Of a stretch of DNA of 51,717 bases, positions 1-7,037 are shown in pieces. The DNA is taken from positions 1-51,717 of the forward strand of contig VBEC01000027.1 in assembly GCA_005883615.1 (NCBI GenBank), read 5' to 3'. Source of the stretch: Chloroflexota bacterium. GTDB lineage: Bacteria > Chloroflexota > Limnocylindria > Limnocylindrales > CSP1-4. Each line of letters begins with the position of its first letter. Position 1 is the stretch's first letter. The position numbers and the translations under genes were made by a program. The notes beneath the pieces were generated by a model. It had not been told where the DNA came from. It was given only the letters and a program-made list of their open reading frames with translations, and did not search any database.

Positions 1-717
1 CATCGGCTGTTCATCGCCGCAGCATTGCTCGAGGATGGCGCGGTCCGGCACGTCCACCGCAAGCTGTACCTGCCGACCTACGGCCTTTTCGACGAGCGCC
101 GCTTCTTCGCCGCAGGCGACGTGCTACGTGCCTCCCCATCGAGGCTGGGCGTGGGCGTCGGGCTGGTCGTTTGCGAGGACTTCTGGCACCTGAGCGTGCC
201 CGCGCTGCTGGCTCTCGATGGTGCCCAGATCCTGATCAACGTGTCGGCGTCGCCCGGCCGAGACCTGGCGGCAGTGAACGAGGTCGGCCTGGGAACCGCC
301 ACCTCGTGGCGCATCCTGATGCGGACGTATGCCCAGCTGACGACGAGTTTCGTGGTCTTCTGCAATCGGGTCGGGGTAGACGAGTCGATCAGCTTCTGGG
401 GCGGCTCGGAGGTCATTGCGCCCAGCGGTCGGCCGCTCTTCAGCGCCCCTCTCTATGACGAGGGCCTGTACCTCGTCGACGTGGATCTCGCCGACGTGCG
501 CCGCGAGCGGATCGCTCTGCCCCTGCTCCGGGACGAGCGGCCCGAGCTGCAGGCGCGCGAGCTCGAGCGGATCATCTCGGAGCGAGCCGGCCTGGCCTCC
601 GACTCGACCGGCCAGGACGGCGCACGCCCGGGCCTGAACGTGACGTCCGCGCCGAGGTCGAGTCCGTCACGGCAGGAGCGCCGAAGGGGGACCCGTGGGC
701 GAGAGGGCGCCCAGTGA
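1..717 (+). CDS. Nitrilase-type glutaminase subunit of NAD+ synthetase (5' end outside window)
   Basis: The frame is open from base 1, so the N-terminus is missing; 238 residues are visible. They match the carbon-nitrogen hydrolase (nitrilase) fold as used by glutamine-dependent NAD+ synthetases: HRKLYLPTYG followed by FDERRFF carries the catalytic Lys, and VVCEDFWH carries the Cys nucleophile; the catalytic Glu would lie upstream of the window. The role would be to hydrolyse glutamine and pass ammonia to the synthetase. The stop overlaps the next start (GTGA), and that next gene is NadE, so the two domains usually fused in one protein are separate here. The last 45 or so residues look low-complexity. 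A generic amidase is possible, but the NadE-like motif and the coupling argue for the glutaminase. Confidence 0.8.
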   Translation, partial: HRLFIAAALLEDGAVRHVHRKLYLPTYGLFDERRFFAAGDVLRASPSRLGVGVGLVVCEDFWHLSVPALLALDGAQILINVSASPGRDLAAVNEVGLGTATSWRILMRTYAQLTTSFVVFCNRVGVDESISFWGGSEVIAPSGRPLFSAPLYDEGLYLVDVDLADVRRERIALPLLRDERPELQARELERIISERAGLASDSTGQDGARPGLNVTSAPRSSPSRQERRRGTRGREGAQ

Positions 718-1628
718 CCGCACGGGAGCAGGGGAACATAAGTTCGCCTGGCACGCGGGAGGCTTCTGGCGAGGGGGCGCCCTTCGAGCTCCCGGCCGAG
801 CTGGCGATCGACACCGAGGTGGCTCGTCGCGTCATCATAGGGTTCATTCGCGGCCAGCTTCTTCAGGCGGGCTTCGAGCGGGCCCTGGTCGGCCTGTCGG
901 GCGGTATCGACTCGGCGCTGGTGGCGTACCTGACCGCCGAGGCCATCGGTCCCGAGCGGCTCCTAGCCGTCCTGATGCCATATCGCAGCTCGGCGCCCGA
1001 GTCGCGGGCCGATGCGACGACGGTCGTCACCGCGCTCGGCTGTGCCTCGACCCTGGTCGACATCAGCCCCATGGTCGACGGCTACTTCTCGACGTTTCCC
1101 GACGGGGACCAGGTGAGGCGCGGCAACTACATGGCGCGTACGCGCATGGCCGTCCTGTACGACCACTCCGTCACCTGGCGCGGACTTGTCGTCGGCACCG
1201 GCAACAAGACCGAGACGCTGATCGGCTACACGACTCTGTTCGGCGACTCGGCGTGCGCGTTCAATCCGATCGGCGACCTGTACAAGAGCCAGGTCCGGCA
1301 GATGGCCGTCGCGATGGGTGTTCCCGAACCCATCATCCGCAAGGCGCCCTCGGCCGACCTGTGGGCGGGCCAGACGGACGAATCGGAGGGCGGGTTCAGC
1401 TATCCCGAGCTCGATCGGTTGCTGTACTGGCTGGTCGACAAACGGCGTTCCACCGACGAACTGGCGGCCCTCGGCTTCGAACGCTCGATGGTCGAGCGGG
1501 TCGAGCGAATGGTCGCCGGCGCCGAGTTCAAACGGCAGGTACCGCCAGTTGCCAAGCTCGGGCCGCGGACGGCCGGCATCGACTACCTGTACCCGCGGCG
1601 GCGGCCGGGCTCTTCCCGAGAATCGTGA
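714..1628 (+). CDS. nadE: NAD+ synthetase, synthetase subunit
   Basis: This 304-residue protein of the N-type ATP pyrophosphatase family adenylates nicotinic acid adenine dinucleotide and amidates it to NAD+. The PP-loop SGGIDSALVAYL lies near residues 61-72, and GTGNKTE and the GDSACAFNPIGDLYKSQVR stretch are typical of the NadE ATP and NaAD sites. Start is the GTG inside the GTGA overlap with the upstream glutaminase gene. There is no glutaminase domain in this protein, consistent with ammonia coming from the neighbour. The first 25 residues are poorly conserved-looking and could be a linker left from the split. Confidence 0.9.
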   Translation: MTAREQGNISSPGTREASGEGAPFELPAELAIDTEVARRVIIGFIRGQLLQAGFERALVGLSGGIDSALVAYLTAEAIGPERLLAVLMPYRSSAPESRADATTVVTALGCASTLVDISPMVDGYFSTFPDGDQVRRGNYMARTRMAVLYDHSVTWRGLVVGTGNKTETLIGYTTLFGDSACAFNPIGDLYKSQVRQMAVAMGVPEPIIRKAPSADLWAGQTDESEGGFSYPELDRLLYWLVDKRRSTDELAALGFERSMVERVERMVAGAEFKRQVPPVAKLGPRTAGIDYLYPRRRPGSSRES

Positions 1629-2518
1629 CGCGCGGGGGGGGACCGCCCGCGAGGGGCGGGCAGCCCACGCTGGGCGGGCGGCTATTCGTCGTCGCGACTC
1701 CCATTGGAAATCTCGGGGACGTCACATACCGCGCCGTCGATGTGCTGCGGAGGGTGCCGCTGGTCGCGGCCGAGGACACTCGACTGACGCGGCGCCTTCT
1801 GAACCGCTACGAGGTCGCGACCCGAGCGGTGAGCTACCACGCCCGGAACGCCGCCGCTCGGGCGCCTGAGCTTCTGGACCATCTCCGATCCGGTGCCGAC
1901 CTGGCCGTGGTGACGGACGCCGGCACCCCGGGCGTGAGCGATCCCGGCGAAGACCTGGTCAGGGCATGGGCGGCCGAGGGCGGCGACGTGATCCCGATCC
2001 CGGGCGCCTCGGCGGTTCTCGCCGCCGCGGCTGCGAGCGGCGTCGCCGGCCCACGCTGGTCGTTCGAAGGCTTCCTCCCTCGGAGCGGCCGAGAGCGACG
2101 GGTCCGCCTCGCCCGGATCGCCGCCGACGATCGGGCGACGATCCTCTTCGAGGCACCAAGTCGCGTCGGCGCCACGCTCCATGACCTGGCCGTCGCGTGC
2201 GATGCCGGCCGGGGCGCAGCCGTCTGCCGGGAGCTCACCAAGCTGCACGAGGAGATTCGTCGCGGAACGTTGGGCGACCTCGCTCGCGCGGCCGCGTCGG
2301 AAGAGATCCCGGCCCGCGGCGAGTTCGTCGTGGTCGTGGGACCGGCCGCGGTGGCCGGCGCGAGCAGGCAGGCGCCACAGGCCGCTGAGCTCGAGGCGGC
2401 CCGCGAACAGATAGCTCGCCTGCGGGCCTCAGGCATTCCACGCGGCGAGGCCACGCGACAGGTTGCAGCCGCAACCGGCCTGCCGCGCCGGCACCTGTAC
2501 CGGGAACGCAACGAGTGA
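1625..2518 (+). CDS. rsmI: 16S rRNA (cytidine1402-2'-O)-methyltransferase
   Basis: A 297-residue SAM-dependent methyltransferase of the tetrapyrrole-methylase fold that modifies C1402 of 16S rRNA. The N-terminus has the family signature LFVVATPIGNLGD, followed by AAEDTRLTRRLL, VTDAGTPGVSDPG (SAM loop) and FEAPSRVGATL, in the usual order. I chose the GTG at 1625, which overlaps the nadE stop as GTGA; the same frame is open further upstream but that part only runs antiparallel in sense to nadE and shows no family similarity. The C-terminus ends in a small helical segment (GEATRQVAAATGLPRRHLY), common in RsmI. Translational coupling puts it in the nadE operon. Confidence 0.93.
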   Translation: MTRGGGPPARGGQPTLGGRLFVVATPIGNLGDVTYRAVDVLRRVPLVAAEDTRLTRRLLNRYEVATRAVSYHARNAAARAPELLDHLRSGADLAVVTDAGTPGVSDPGEDLVRAWAAEGGDVIPIPGASAVLAAAAASGVAGPRWSFEGFLPRSGRERRVRLARIAADDRATILFEAPSRVGATLHDLAVACDAGRGAAVCRELTKLHEEIRRGTLGDLARAAASEEIPARGEFVVVVGPAAVAGASRQAPQAAELEAAREQIARLRASGIPRGEATRQVAAATGLPRRHLYRERNE

Positions 2519-2582
2519 GGTGCCGACCGGCGGCGAGGAGGGGGAGGTACTCGCCGCCGGCCCGTGGGGGTAGGAAAGCTGG

Positions 2583-3050
2583 TCAGGCCGCCTCGGCGTC
2601 GGAGCCTTCGTCGCTGGGTTCGCTCTCGGCGCCGTCTGCGGGGATCGGTTCGCTTGCGTCGGCGCTCGAAGCCTCACTCAGTGCGCCGGCCTGGATGGCG
2701 AGCGCATCAGCGGCAGTTTCGGCTTCGTAGTCCTTCTTCTTACGGCCCGAGAGCATCTCGACGTTGGACGCGACGACTTCGGTCTTCCAATGTCGCTGTC
2801 CCCGGTCGTCATCCCACGAGCGGGTCTGGATGCGACCCTCGATCGCGACCTGCTGGCCCTTGCCGAGATACTGTCCGCAGATCTCCGCCAGCCGGTCCCA
2901 GGTGACCACGTTGTGGTATTCCGCCCGCTCCTTGCCGTTGGCTGCGTACTCGTTCGTGGCAATGCCGAACTGGGTGACGTTCTTGCCGCTCGCCAGGCTG
3001 CGCATCTCGGGGTCGCGCGTGAGGCGTCCGGTCAACAGGACCTTGTTCAC
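2583..3050 (-). CDS. ssb: Single-stranded DNA-binding protein
   Basis: A 155-residue SSB. The OB fold starts at the N-terminus (NKVLLTGRLTRDPEMR) and includes NEYAANGKERAEYHNVVTW and GQQVAIEGRIQTRSW. Start is GTG at 3050, preceded by a GGGAAGGAGA Shine-Dalgarno; the frame is open further upstream but without similarity. The tail after about residue 110 is acidic and disordered but ends ...SDEGSDAEAA. The DDDIPF-type tip, whose terminal Phe recruits repair and replication partners, is absent. It stands alone, not between rpsF and rpsR, so it may be a second SSB of the genome. Confidence 0.9.
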   Translation of the reverse strand: MNKVLLTGRLTRDPEMRSLASGKNVTQFGIATNEYAANGKERAEYHNVVTWDRLAEICGQYLGKGQQVAIEGRIQTRSWDDDRGQRHWKTEVVASNVEMLSGRKKKDYEAETAADALAIQAGALSEASSADASEPIPADGAESEPSDEGSDAEAA

Positions 3051-3352
3051 GGTCCATTCTCCTTCCCGGTCGGCCGACGGGAATCGGGCCGACCCTGCGT
3101 CCGGCGGGACGTCGCACGGCGGGCGGCGGAAGTGGGAAAGCCGGCCCCGGCGGTCGGACCACGAACGGACGGCGGATCGGCGATTTCGGCGATCCCGCGG
3201 TCGGCGGTCGGCGAGGCCGGCGTGGCTGGCGGGCCAGGCAGAACCTAGCAGGGACCTCTGCACGGCGGTGTGCCCGCCCCGCACCGGCCCCTTATCGCCG
3301 CGTTAACTCCTGGCGCCTCGCCCGGTCTGTCACGCTCACAAGCTCCTGCAAC
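3051..3352. other. Intergenic region between the c-di-GMP gene and ssb
   Basis: About 300 bases between two minus-strand genes. I see the ssb Shine-Dalgarno just above 3050 but no convincing -35/-10 pair, terminator with a T tract, or conserved small ORF. It may be a long ssb leader. Confidence 0.4.
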
Positions 3353-5113
3353 TCAGCCGGCCGAGGCCTGTGGCTCGTCGGACGTAGGTCCCAATCCGGG
3401 ATCGGGTGCCGGCTCCCGCCGAGTTCGGCGCTTGCGTGCGGGAGTCACCGTCCGCGCCCGTTCGGCGGCCGCGGCGGTGAAGGGCGTCGGATGCAGGCTC
3501 AGTCCGGCCAACAGGGCGAGCGCCGGATCGGCGGACGGCGCGTGCCGGGCGAACAGGTCGCAGAACAGGCCGACGAGGTCTGGATCGAACTGCGTCCCGG
3601 CATGTCGGCGGAGCTCGTTGATCGCCTGATCGTGGTTGATCGCTCGCTTGTACGGCCGGTCGTGGATCATGGCGTCGTACGCATCGGCGATCGCCACGAT
3701 GCGCGCTCCCAGCGGGATGTCGTTGCCCCGGATGCCGTACGGATAGCCGTGCCCCGCGAAGCGCTCGTGGTGGTGAAGGATGATCGGGACGGCGTCCTTC
3801 AGTGCGCCGGCCTGCTCCAGGATGACCTGGCCTATGCGCGGATGCTGCACGACCGAGCGCCACTCGCTGGAGGTGAGGGGCGAGGGCTTCTCGAGGATGT
3901 CCTCCGGGATCGCCACCTTGCCGACGTCGTGCAGCAAGGCGGCAACGCGAATCCGGTCGGTCTCCGCCTCGGGCAGATCGAGGTGGCGAGCCATCGCGAC
4001 CACGATCGAGGCGATCAGCGCAGAAGGCTGGCCGCGATAGTGGGGCAGTGGAGTGATCATCGACGTCAGGGAGGCGGTGGCCGCCTCCCGAGCGGCGCGC
4101 CCGATCTCCTGCGCCCGCGCCCGTCCGGCCGTGGAAATCGGTGCCCTCGGGATCCGTGCGTCGTCGTCGGGTTCTGCAAAGACATAGGTCTGGTTGCGAC
4201 CGAGTGACTTCGCGCTGTACATCGCTGCGTCGGCGTCGCGGACGAGCTCGTCGAAGCGGAGGGCCTTGCCGAGTCCGCCTGCGATGCCGATCGACACCGT
4301 CACGCTCAGAGCCGGGTTGCCCTCGACGGCGAAGCGCTCGCGCTGCACGAGGAGGCGCAGCTTCTCGGCGAGTACCGCCGCGTCGTCGACCTGGGTCTCG
4401 GTGAGCATGAGCATGAATTCTTCGCCGCCATACCGCCCGATCGCGTCTGTGCTGCGAAGGTTGGAGCGGATGACCTGCGCCACACCCCGCAGGACCATGT
4501 CGCCGGCGGCGTGACCGTACGTGTCGTTGACGGCCTTGAAGTGGTCGATGTCGACGAACGCGAGCGAGAATGGCCGGTCATAACGGCTCGACCGCTCGAC
4601 TTCCGTGAACAGGGCGTTCACGATGACGGCGCGGTTGCTGACCCCCGTGAGGCGGTCGACGGTGGCGGCGTCGGTCGTCTCGGCCAGCGCCTGGGCGATG
4701 CCGTTGATGGACTTCGCGAGACGCCCCTCGACTCCCAGGCTCGAGGTCTTGACGCGAACGGACAGGTCTCCCTTGGCGACCCGTTCTGCGGCGCGCACGA
4801 GACGGCGAAGTCGCCACTGGAGGAACAGCCACGCGACGAGGGCGGTGCTCGAGGCGCCGATGGCGGCCGCGACGAGGATCCGCGCTGTCGCGTCGGACAG
4901 CGGATCGAGGGGCCGCACGAGCGCGCCCGGCGCGACGAAGTTGGCAATCAGGAGGGCCAGGGGAGCGAGCAGGCCCAATCCCCCGAGAAAGCGGGTCACG
5001 TCCAGAGCGTAGTCGCGAAGGACGCCCGTATCGGCTAGCCGAAGGTACTGGCTGGCGCTGGCGAACGTCGAGCGGCGACCGTTTGATGTCGCTGCCCGCG
5101 TCGGGCGAGCCAC
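3353..5113 (-). CDS. Membrane GGDEF / HD-GYP c-di-GMP turnover protein
   Basis: A 586-residue signalling protein. Two transmembrane segments (about 42-62 and 77-99) are followed by a HAMP-like linker (101-145), a GGDEF diguanylate cyclase domain (about 150-312) and an HD-GYP phosphodiesterase domain (about 360-510). The cyclase site is intact (G229-GEEF) and has an RxxD product-inhibition site (R220-D223) five residues before it. The HD-GYP domain keeps H395-D396 with DVGK, HHHE (447-450) and GYP (456-458). Both making and degrading c-di-GMP are therefore plausible; which dominates cannot be read from sequence. The tail (about 530-586) is basic, Pro-rich and disordered. Start GTG at 5113 is the most upstream in frame; no clear Shine-Dalgarno. 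Confidence 0.9.
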   Translation of the reverse strand: MARPTRAATSNGRRSTFASASQYLRLADTGVLRDYALDVTRFLGGLGLLAPLALLIANFVAPGALVRPLDPLSDATARILVAAAIGASSTALVAWLFLQWRLRRLVRAAERVAKGDLSVRVKTSSLGVEGRLAKSINGIAQALAETTDAATVDRLTGVSNRAVIVNALFTEVERSSRYDRPFSLAFVDIDHFKAVNDTYGHAAGDMVLRGVAQVIRSNLRSTDAIGRYGGEEFMLMLTETQVDDAAVLAEKLRLLVQRERFAVEGNPALSVTVSIGIAGGLGKALRFDELVRDADAAMYSAKSLGRNQTYVFAEPDDDARIPRAPISTAGRARAQEIGRAAREAATASLTSMITPLPHYRGQPSALIASIVVAMARHLDLPEAETDRIRVAALLHDVGKVAIPEDILEKPSPLTSSEWRSVVQHPRIGQVILEQAGALKDAVPIILHHHERFAGHGYPYGIRGNDIPLGARIVAIADAYDAMIHDRPYKRAINHDQAINELRRHAGTQFDPDLVGLFCDLFARHAPSADPALALLAGLSLHPTPFTAAAAERARTVTPARKRRTRREPAPDPGLGPTSDEPQASAG

Positions 5114-5174
5114 GAGCGCCCCGAGCCAAGCGTGCCGCCTTGAGTCGGAGGCCTGCCGCGGGTCGTTCCCGCGC

Positions 5175-5183
5175 TGCTATACT
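5175..5183 (+). promoter_or_regulatory. Extended -10 promoter candidate (TGC-TATACT)
   Basis: TATACT at 5178-5183 is preceded by TGC, an extended -10 that can work without a good -35. It points away from the c-di-GMP gene and would start transcription near 5190, feeding the candidate small RNA or the purA leader. Confidence 0.45.
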
Positions 5184-5189
5184 CCCGGC

Positions 5190-5350
5190 CGTCGCCCAAC
5201 CCCCCGCATCGGAGATCGCGCGATTGGCCCAGGAAGGCGCCGCGTTCGGCCCGTGAGACGGACGAGCACCTTCGACCAGCCCAGGTACCGCAGCGGCGGC
5301 ACAAGGGCGGAGTGTATCCCGGTCCCGGACCGCAAGGTCGGGGCCTTTTT
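5190..5350 (+). ncRNA. Candidate small RNA or transcription-attenuated leader upstream of purA
   Basis: An extended -10 box at 5175-5183 and an intrinsic terminator at 5321-5350 bracket about 160 nt with no recognisable protein. This is either a free-standing small RNA or the first part of a purA leader ending in an attenuator. I compared it by eye with SRP RNA, 6S RNA, RNase P RNA, tmRNA and common riboswitch cores and recognise none. The region contains further self-complementary pieces, for example ATCGCGCGAT. The call rests on the promoter-terminator pair only. Confidence 0.35.
5321..5350 (+). terminator. Intrinsic terminator or attenuator with GCAA tetraloop
   Basis: Six base pairs (GGTCCC with GGGGCC, one T-G wobble), a bulged G, four more pairs (GACC with GGTC) and a GCAA tetraloop, then five T residues at 5346-5350. 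It lies 355 bases before purA, inside a non-coding stretch. Confidence 0.65.
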
Positions 5351-5429
5351 CATGGCCCGCCGTCGATCTCAAAGCACCACCGCCGATACAGGCGCACCCG
5401 GGCGCTATTCGCCAACCTGGCATCGTCCT

Positions 5430-5501
5430 GGCTGGTACGGCGAGCCACAGTCGGGGCGACAACCCCCCGCACCGGCGAGCTTGTGCCCGCCTGTACCAGT
5501 C
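5430..5501 (+). promoter_or_regulatory. Predicted three-way-junction RNA fold in the purA leader
   Basis: The arms at 5430-5442 and 5488-5501 form a stem of 13 pairs with one bulged A and one G-T wobble. Between them lie two hairpins: GGGG/CCCC at 5453-5466 and GCAC/GTGC at 5469-5486, with joining strands of 10, 2 and 1 nt. The size resembles a compact riboswitch aptamer, but the junction sequences do not match the purine riboswitch or the hammerhead ribozyme core. Function unknown. Confidence 0.4.
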
Positions 5502-5568
5502 GGAACGGTGAGATGGGCTGATTCCAGGGATAAGGTCATCCTGTGTGATCGCTCGTCCCGGGTTATGG

Positions 5569-5612
5569 ATGCCGGCTACCCTCGGCGCATCAGCCAGGCC
5601 GATAGCCGGCAT
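5569..5612 (+). promoter_or_regulatory. Long hairpin in the purA leader
   Basis: A perfect 10-base inverted repeat, ATGCCGGCTA (5569-5578) with TAGCCGGCAT (5603-5612), encloses an inner 5-pair stem TCGGC/GCCGA (5582-5586 and 5598-5602). No T tract follows, so it is not a classic terminator. Confidence 0.5.
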
Positions 5613-5670
5613 GGCAGCGCAACAACCCGGCACCGGGAAGCAGGTATCTCGAGGCTCGCACCACGCCAAG

Positions 5671-5686
5671 CCGGCCAAATGGCCGG
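5671..5686 (+). promoter_or_regulatory. Hairpin just upstream of the purA start
   Basis: CCGGCC-AAAT-GGCCGG forms a perfect 6-pair stem with a 4-nt loop ending 18 nt before the purA ATG. It could affect ribosome access. Confidence 0.4.
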
Positions 5687-5704
5687 GTGCGGGGGCGCCT
5701 GACG

Positions 5705-7027
5705 ATGCCGGCCACCGTAATCGTCGGGCTTCAATGGGGCGACGAGGGCAAGGGCAAGACCACCGACTTCCTGGCCGAGCAGGTGGCCATGGTCGTGCGC
5801 TACCAGGGCGGCGACAACGCCGGCCACACCGTCCAGTCGGGAAGCGAGGTGTTCAAGCTCCACCTCGTGCCCTCCGGCGTTCTCTATCCCCACATCAGCT
5901 GCGTCATCGGCCCCGGCGTCGTGGTCAACCCCGACACGCTGATCCGCGAGCTCGACACGCTGGCCGCGCGCGGCATCGAAACCGCGGCGGTGCGGGTCAG
6001 CCGCAACTCTCACGTGATCATGCCCTACCACCTGGCCCTCGACCGGGCGATGGAGGCCCGGCTGGCCGGGGACGCCGTGGGCACCACGCATCGCGGCATC
6101 GGCCCGGCCTACGCGGATCGGGCATGGCGGGTCGGTGTCCGCATGGAGGACCTCCTCGACTCTGCCGTCTTACGCGAAAAGCTCGAGCGGCTGGTGCCCG
6201 ACCGGAACAGCCTGCTGGCGGCCATTGGCAGCGAGGAGCGCTTCGAGAACGACGCCCTGGTCGAGCTCGCAGCGGGTTGGGGAAGCCGGTTGACGCGCCA
6301 CCTGGCCGACACCACGTGGCTCGTCCAGGATGCCCTCCGCCGCGGGGATCACGTCCTCCTGGAGGGGGCCCAGGGCACGTTGCTCGATCTCGATCACGGG
6401 AGCTACCCCTTCGTCACCTCGTCCAATCCGATCGCCGGTGGCGCCTGCACCGGAGGAGGCATCGGCCCTCTCCAGGTGGACGAGGTCATCGGCGTGATGA
6501 AGGCGTACTCCACGCGCGTTGGTGCCGGACCCTTCCCGACCGAGCTGAAGGACTCCATCGGCGAGGGGATCGCTGGTCGCGGCCGCGAGGTGGGCACCAC
6601 GACCGGGCGGCCCCGCAGGGTGGGCTGGTTCGACGCCGTGCCACTGCGCTATGCGGTGGCCGTGAACTCGGTCAGCGCGATCATGCTCAACAAGCTCGAC
6701 ATCCTGAGTGGAATCCCGGAGCTGTGCCTCTGCGTGGCCTATCAGATCGACGGCCGCCGCGTCGAGTCGTGGCCGTCCTCGGCCGAGCTGCTGGCACGCG
6801 CCCAGCCGATCTACGAGACGTTCCCCGGCTGGGCCGAGGATCTTCACGGGGTCAGGGCGCTGGCCGACCTGCCCGAGAATGCGCGACGCTACGTCTCCGC
6901 TCTCGAAGAGCACGCCGGGGTGCCGATCGTCCTCGTTTCGGTTGGCCCTGAGCGCACGCAGACGATCGAGCGTGCCTACCGCCCGATGCGCCGCCGGGTG
7001 ACGCCTACCCCGGTGGGCCTTGCGTGA
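5705..7027 (+). CDS. purA: Adenylosuccinate synthetase
   Basis: A 440-residue enzyme joining IMP and aspartate with GTP to adenylosuccinate, the first step from IMP to AMP. The N-terminal GTP/IMP loop reads GLQWGDEGKGKTTD, and NAGHTVQSG, the GAQGTLLDLDHGSYPFVTSSN region and TTTGRPRRVGWFD are all in place. Length is normal. The ATG at 5705 fits the family N-terminus better than a GTG 18 bases upstream. It opens the purine operon, with purD following after 10 nt. A long structured leader precedes it. Confidence 0.97.
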   Translation: MPATVIVGLQWGDEGKGKTTDFLAEQVAMVVRYQGGDNAGHTVQSGSEVFKLHLVPSGVLYPHISCVIGPGVVVNPDTLIRELDTLAARGIETAAVRVSRNSHVIMPYHLALDRAMEARLAGDAVGTTHRGIGPAYADRAWRVGVRMEDLLDSAVLREKLERLVPDRNSLLAAIGSEERFENDALVELAAGWGSRLTRHLADTTWLVQDALRRGDHVLLEGAQGTLLDLDHGSYPFVTSSNPIAGGACTGGGIGPLQVDEVIGVMKAYSTRVGAGPFPTELKDSIGEGIAGRGREVGTTTGRPRRVGWFDAVPLRYAVAVNSVSAIMLNKLDILSGIPELCLCVAYQIDGRRVESWPSSAELLARAQPIYETFPGWAEDLHGVRALADLPENARRYVSALEEHAGVPIVLVSVGPERTQTIERAYRPMRRRVTPTPVGLA

Positions 7028-7037
7028 GGCCCCTGGA

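Noticed and set aside
5430-5501. Purine riboswitch, hammerhead ribozyme or tRNA
   Set aside because: The three-way junction lacks the conserved purine-aptamer joining sequences, the CTGATGA/GAAA hammerhead core and any T-loop GTTCRA sequence.
5253-5702. A 149-codon plus-strand frame upstream of purA
   Set aside because: No similarity or Shine-Dalgarno, and it covers the terminator and hairpins; better explained as non-coding leader.
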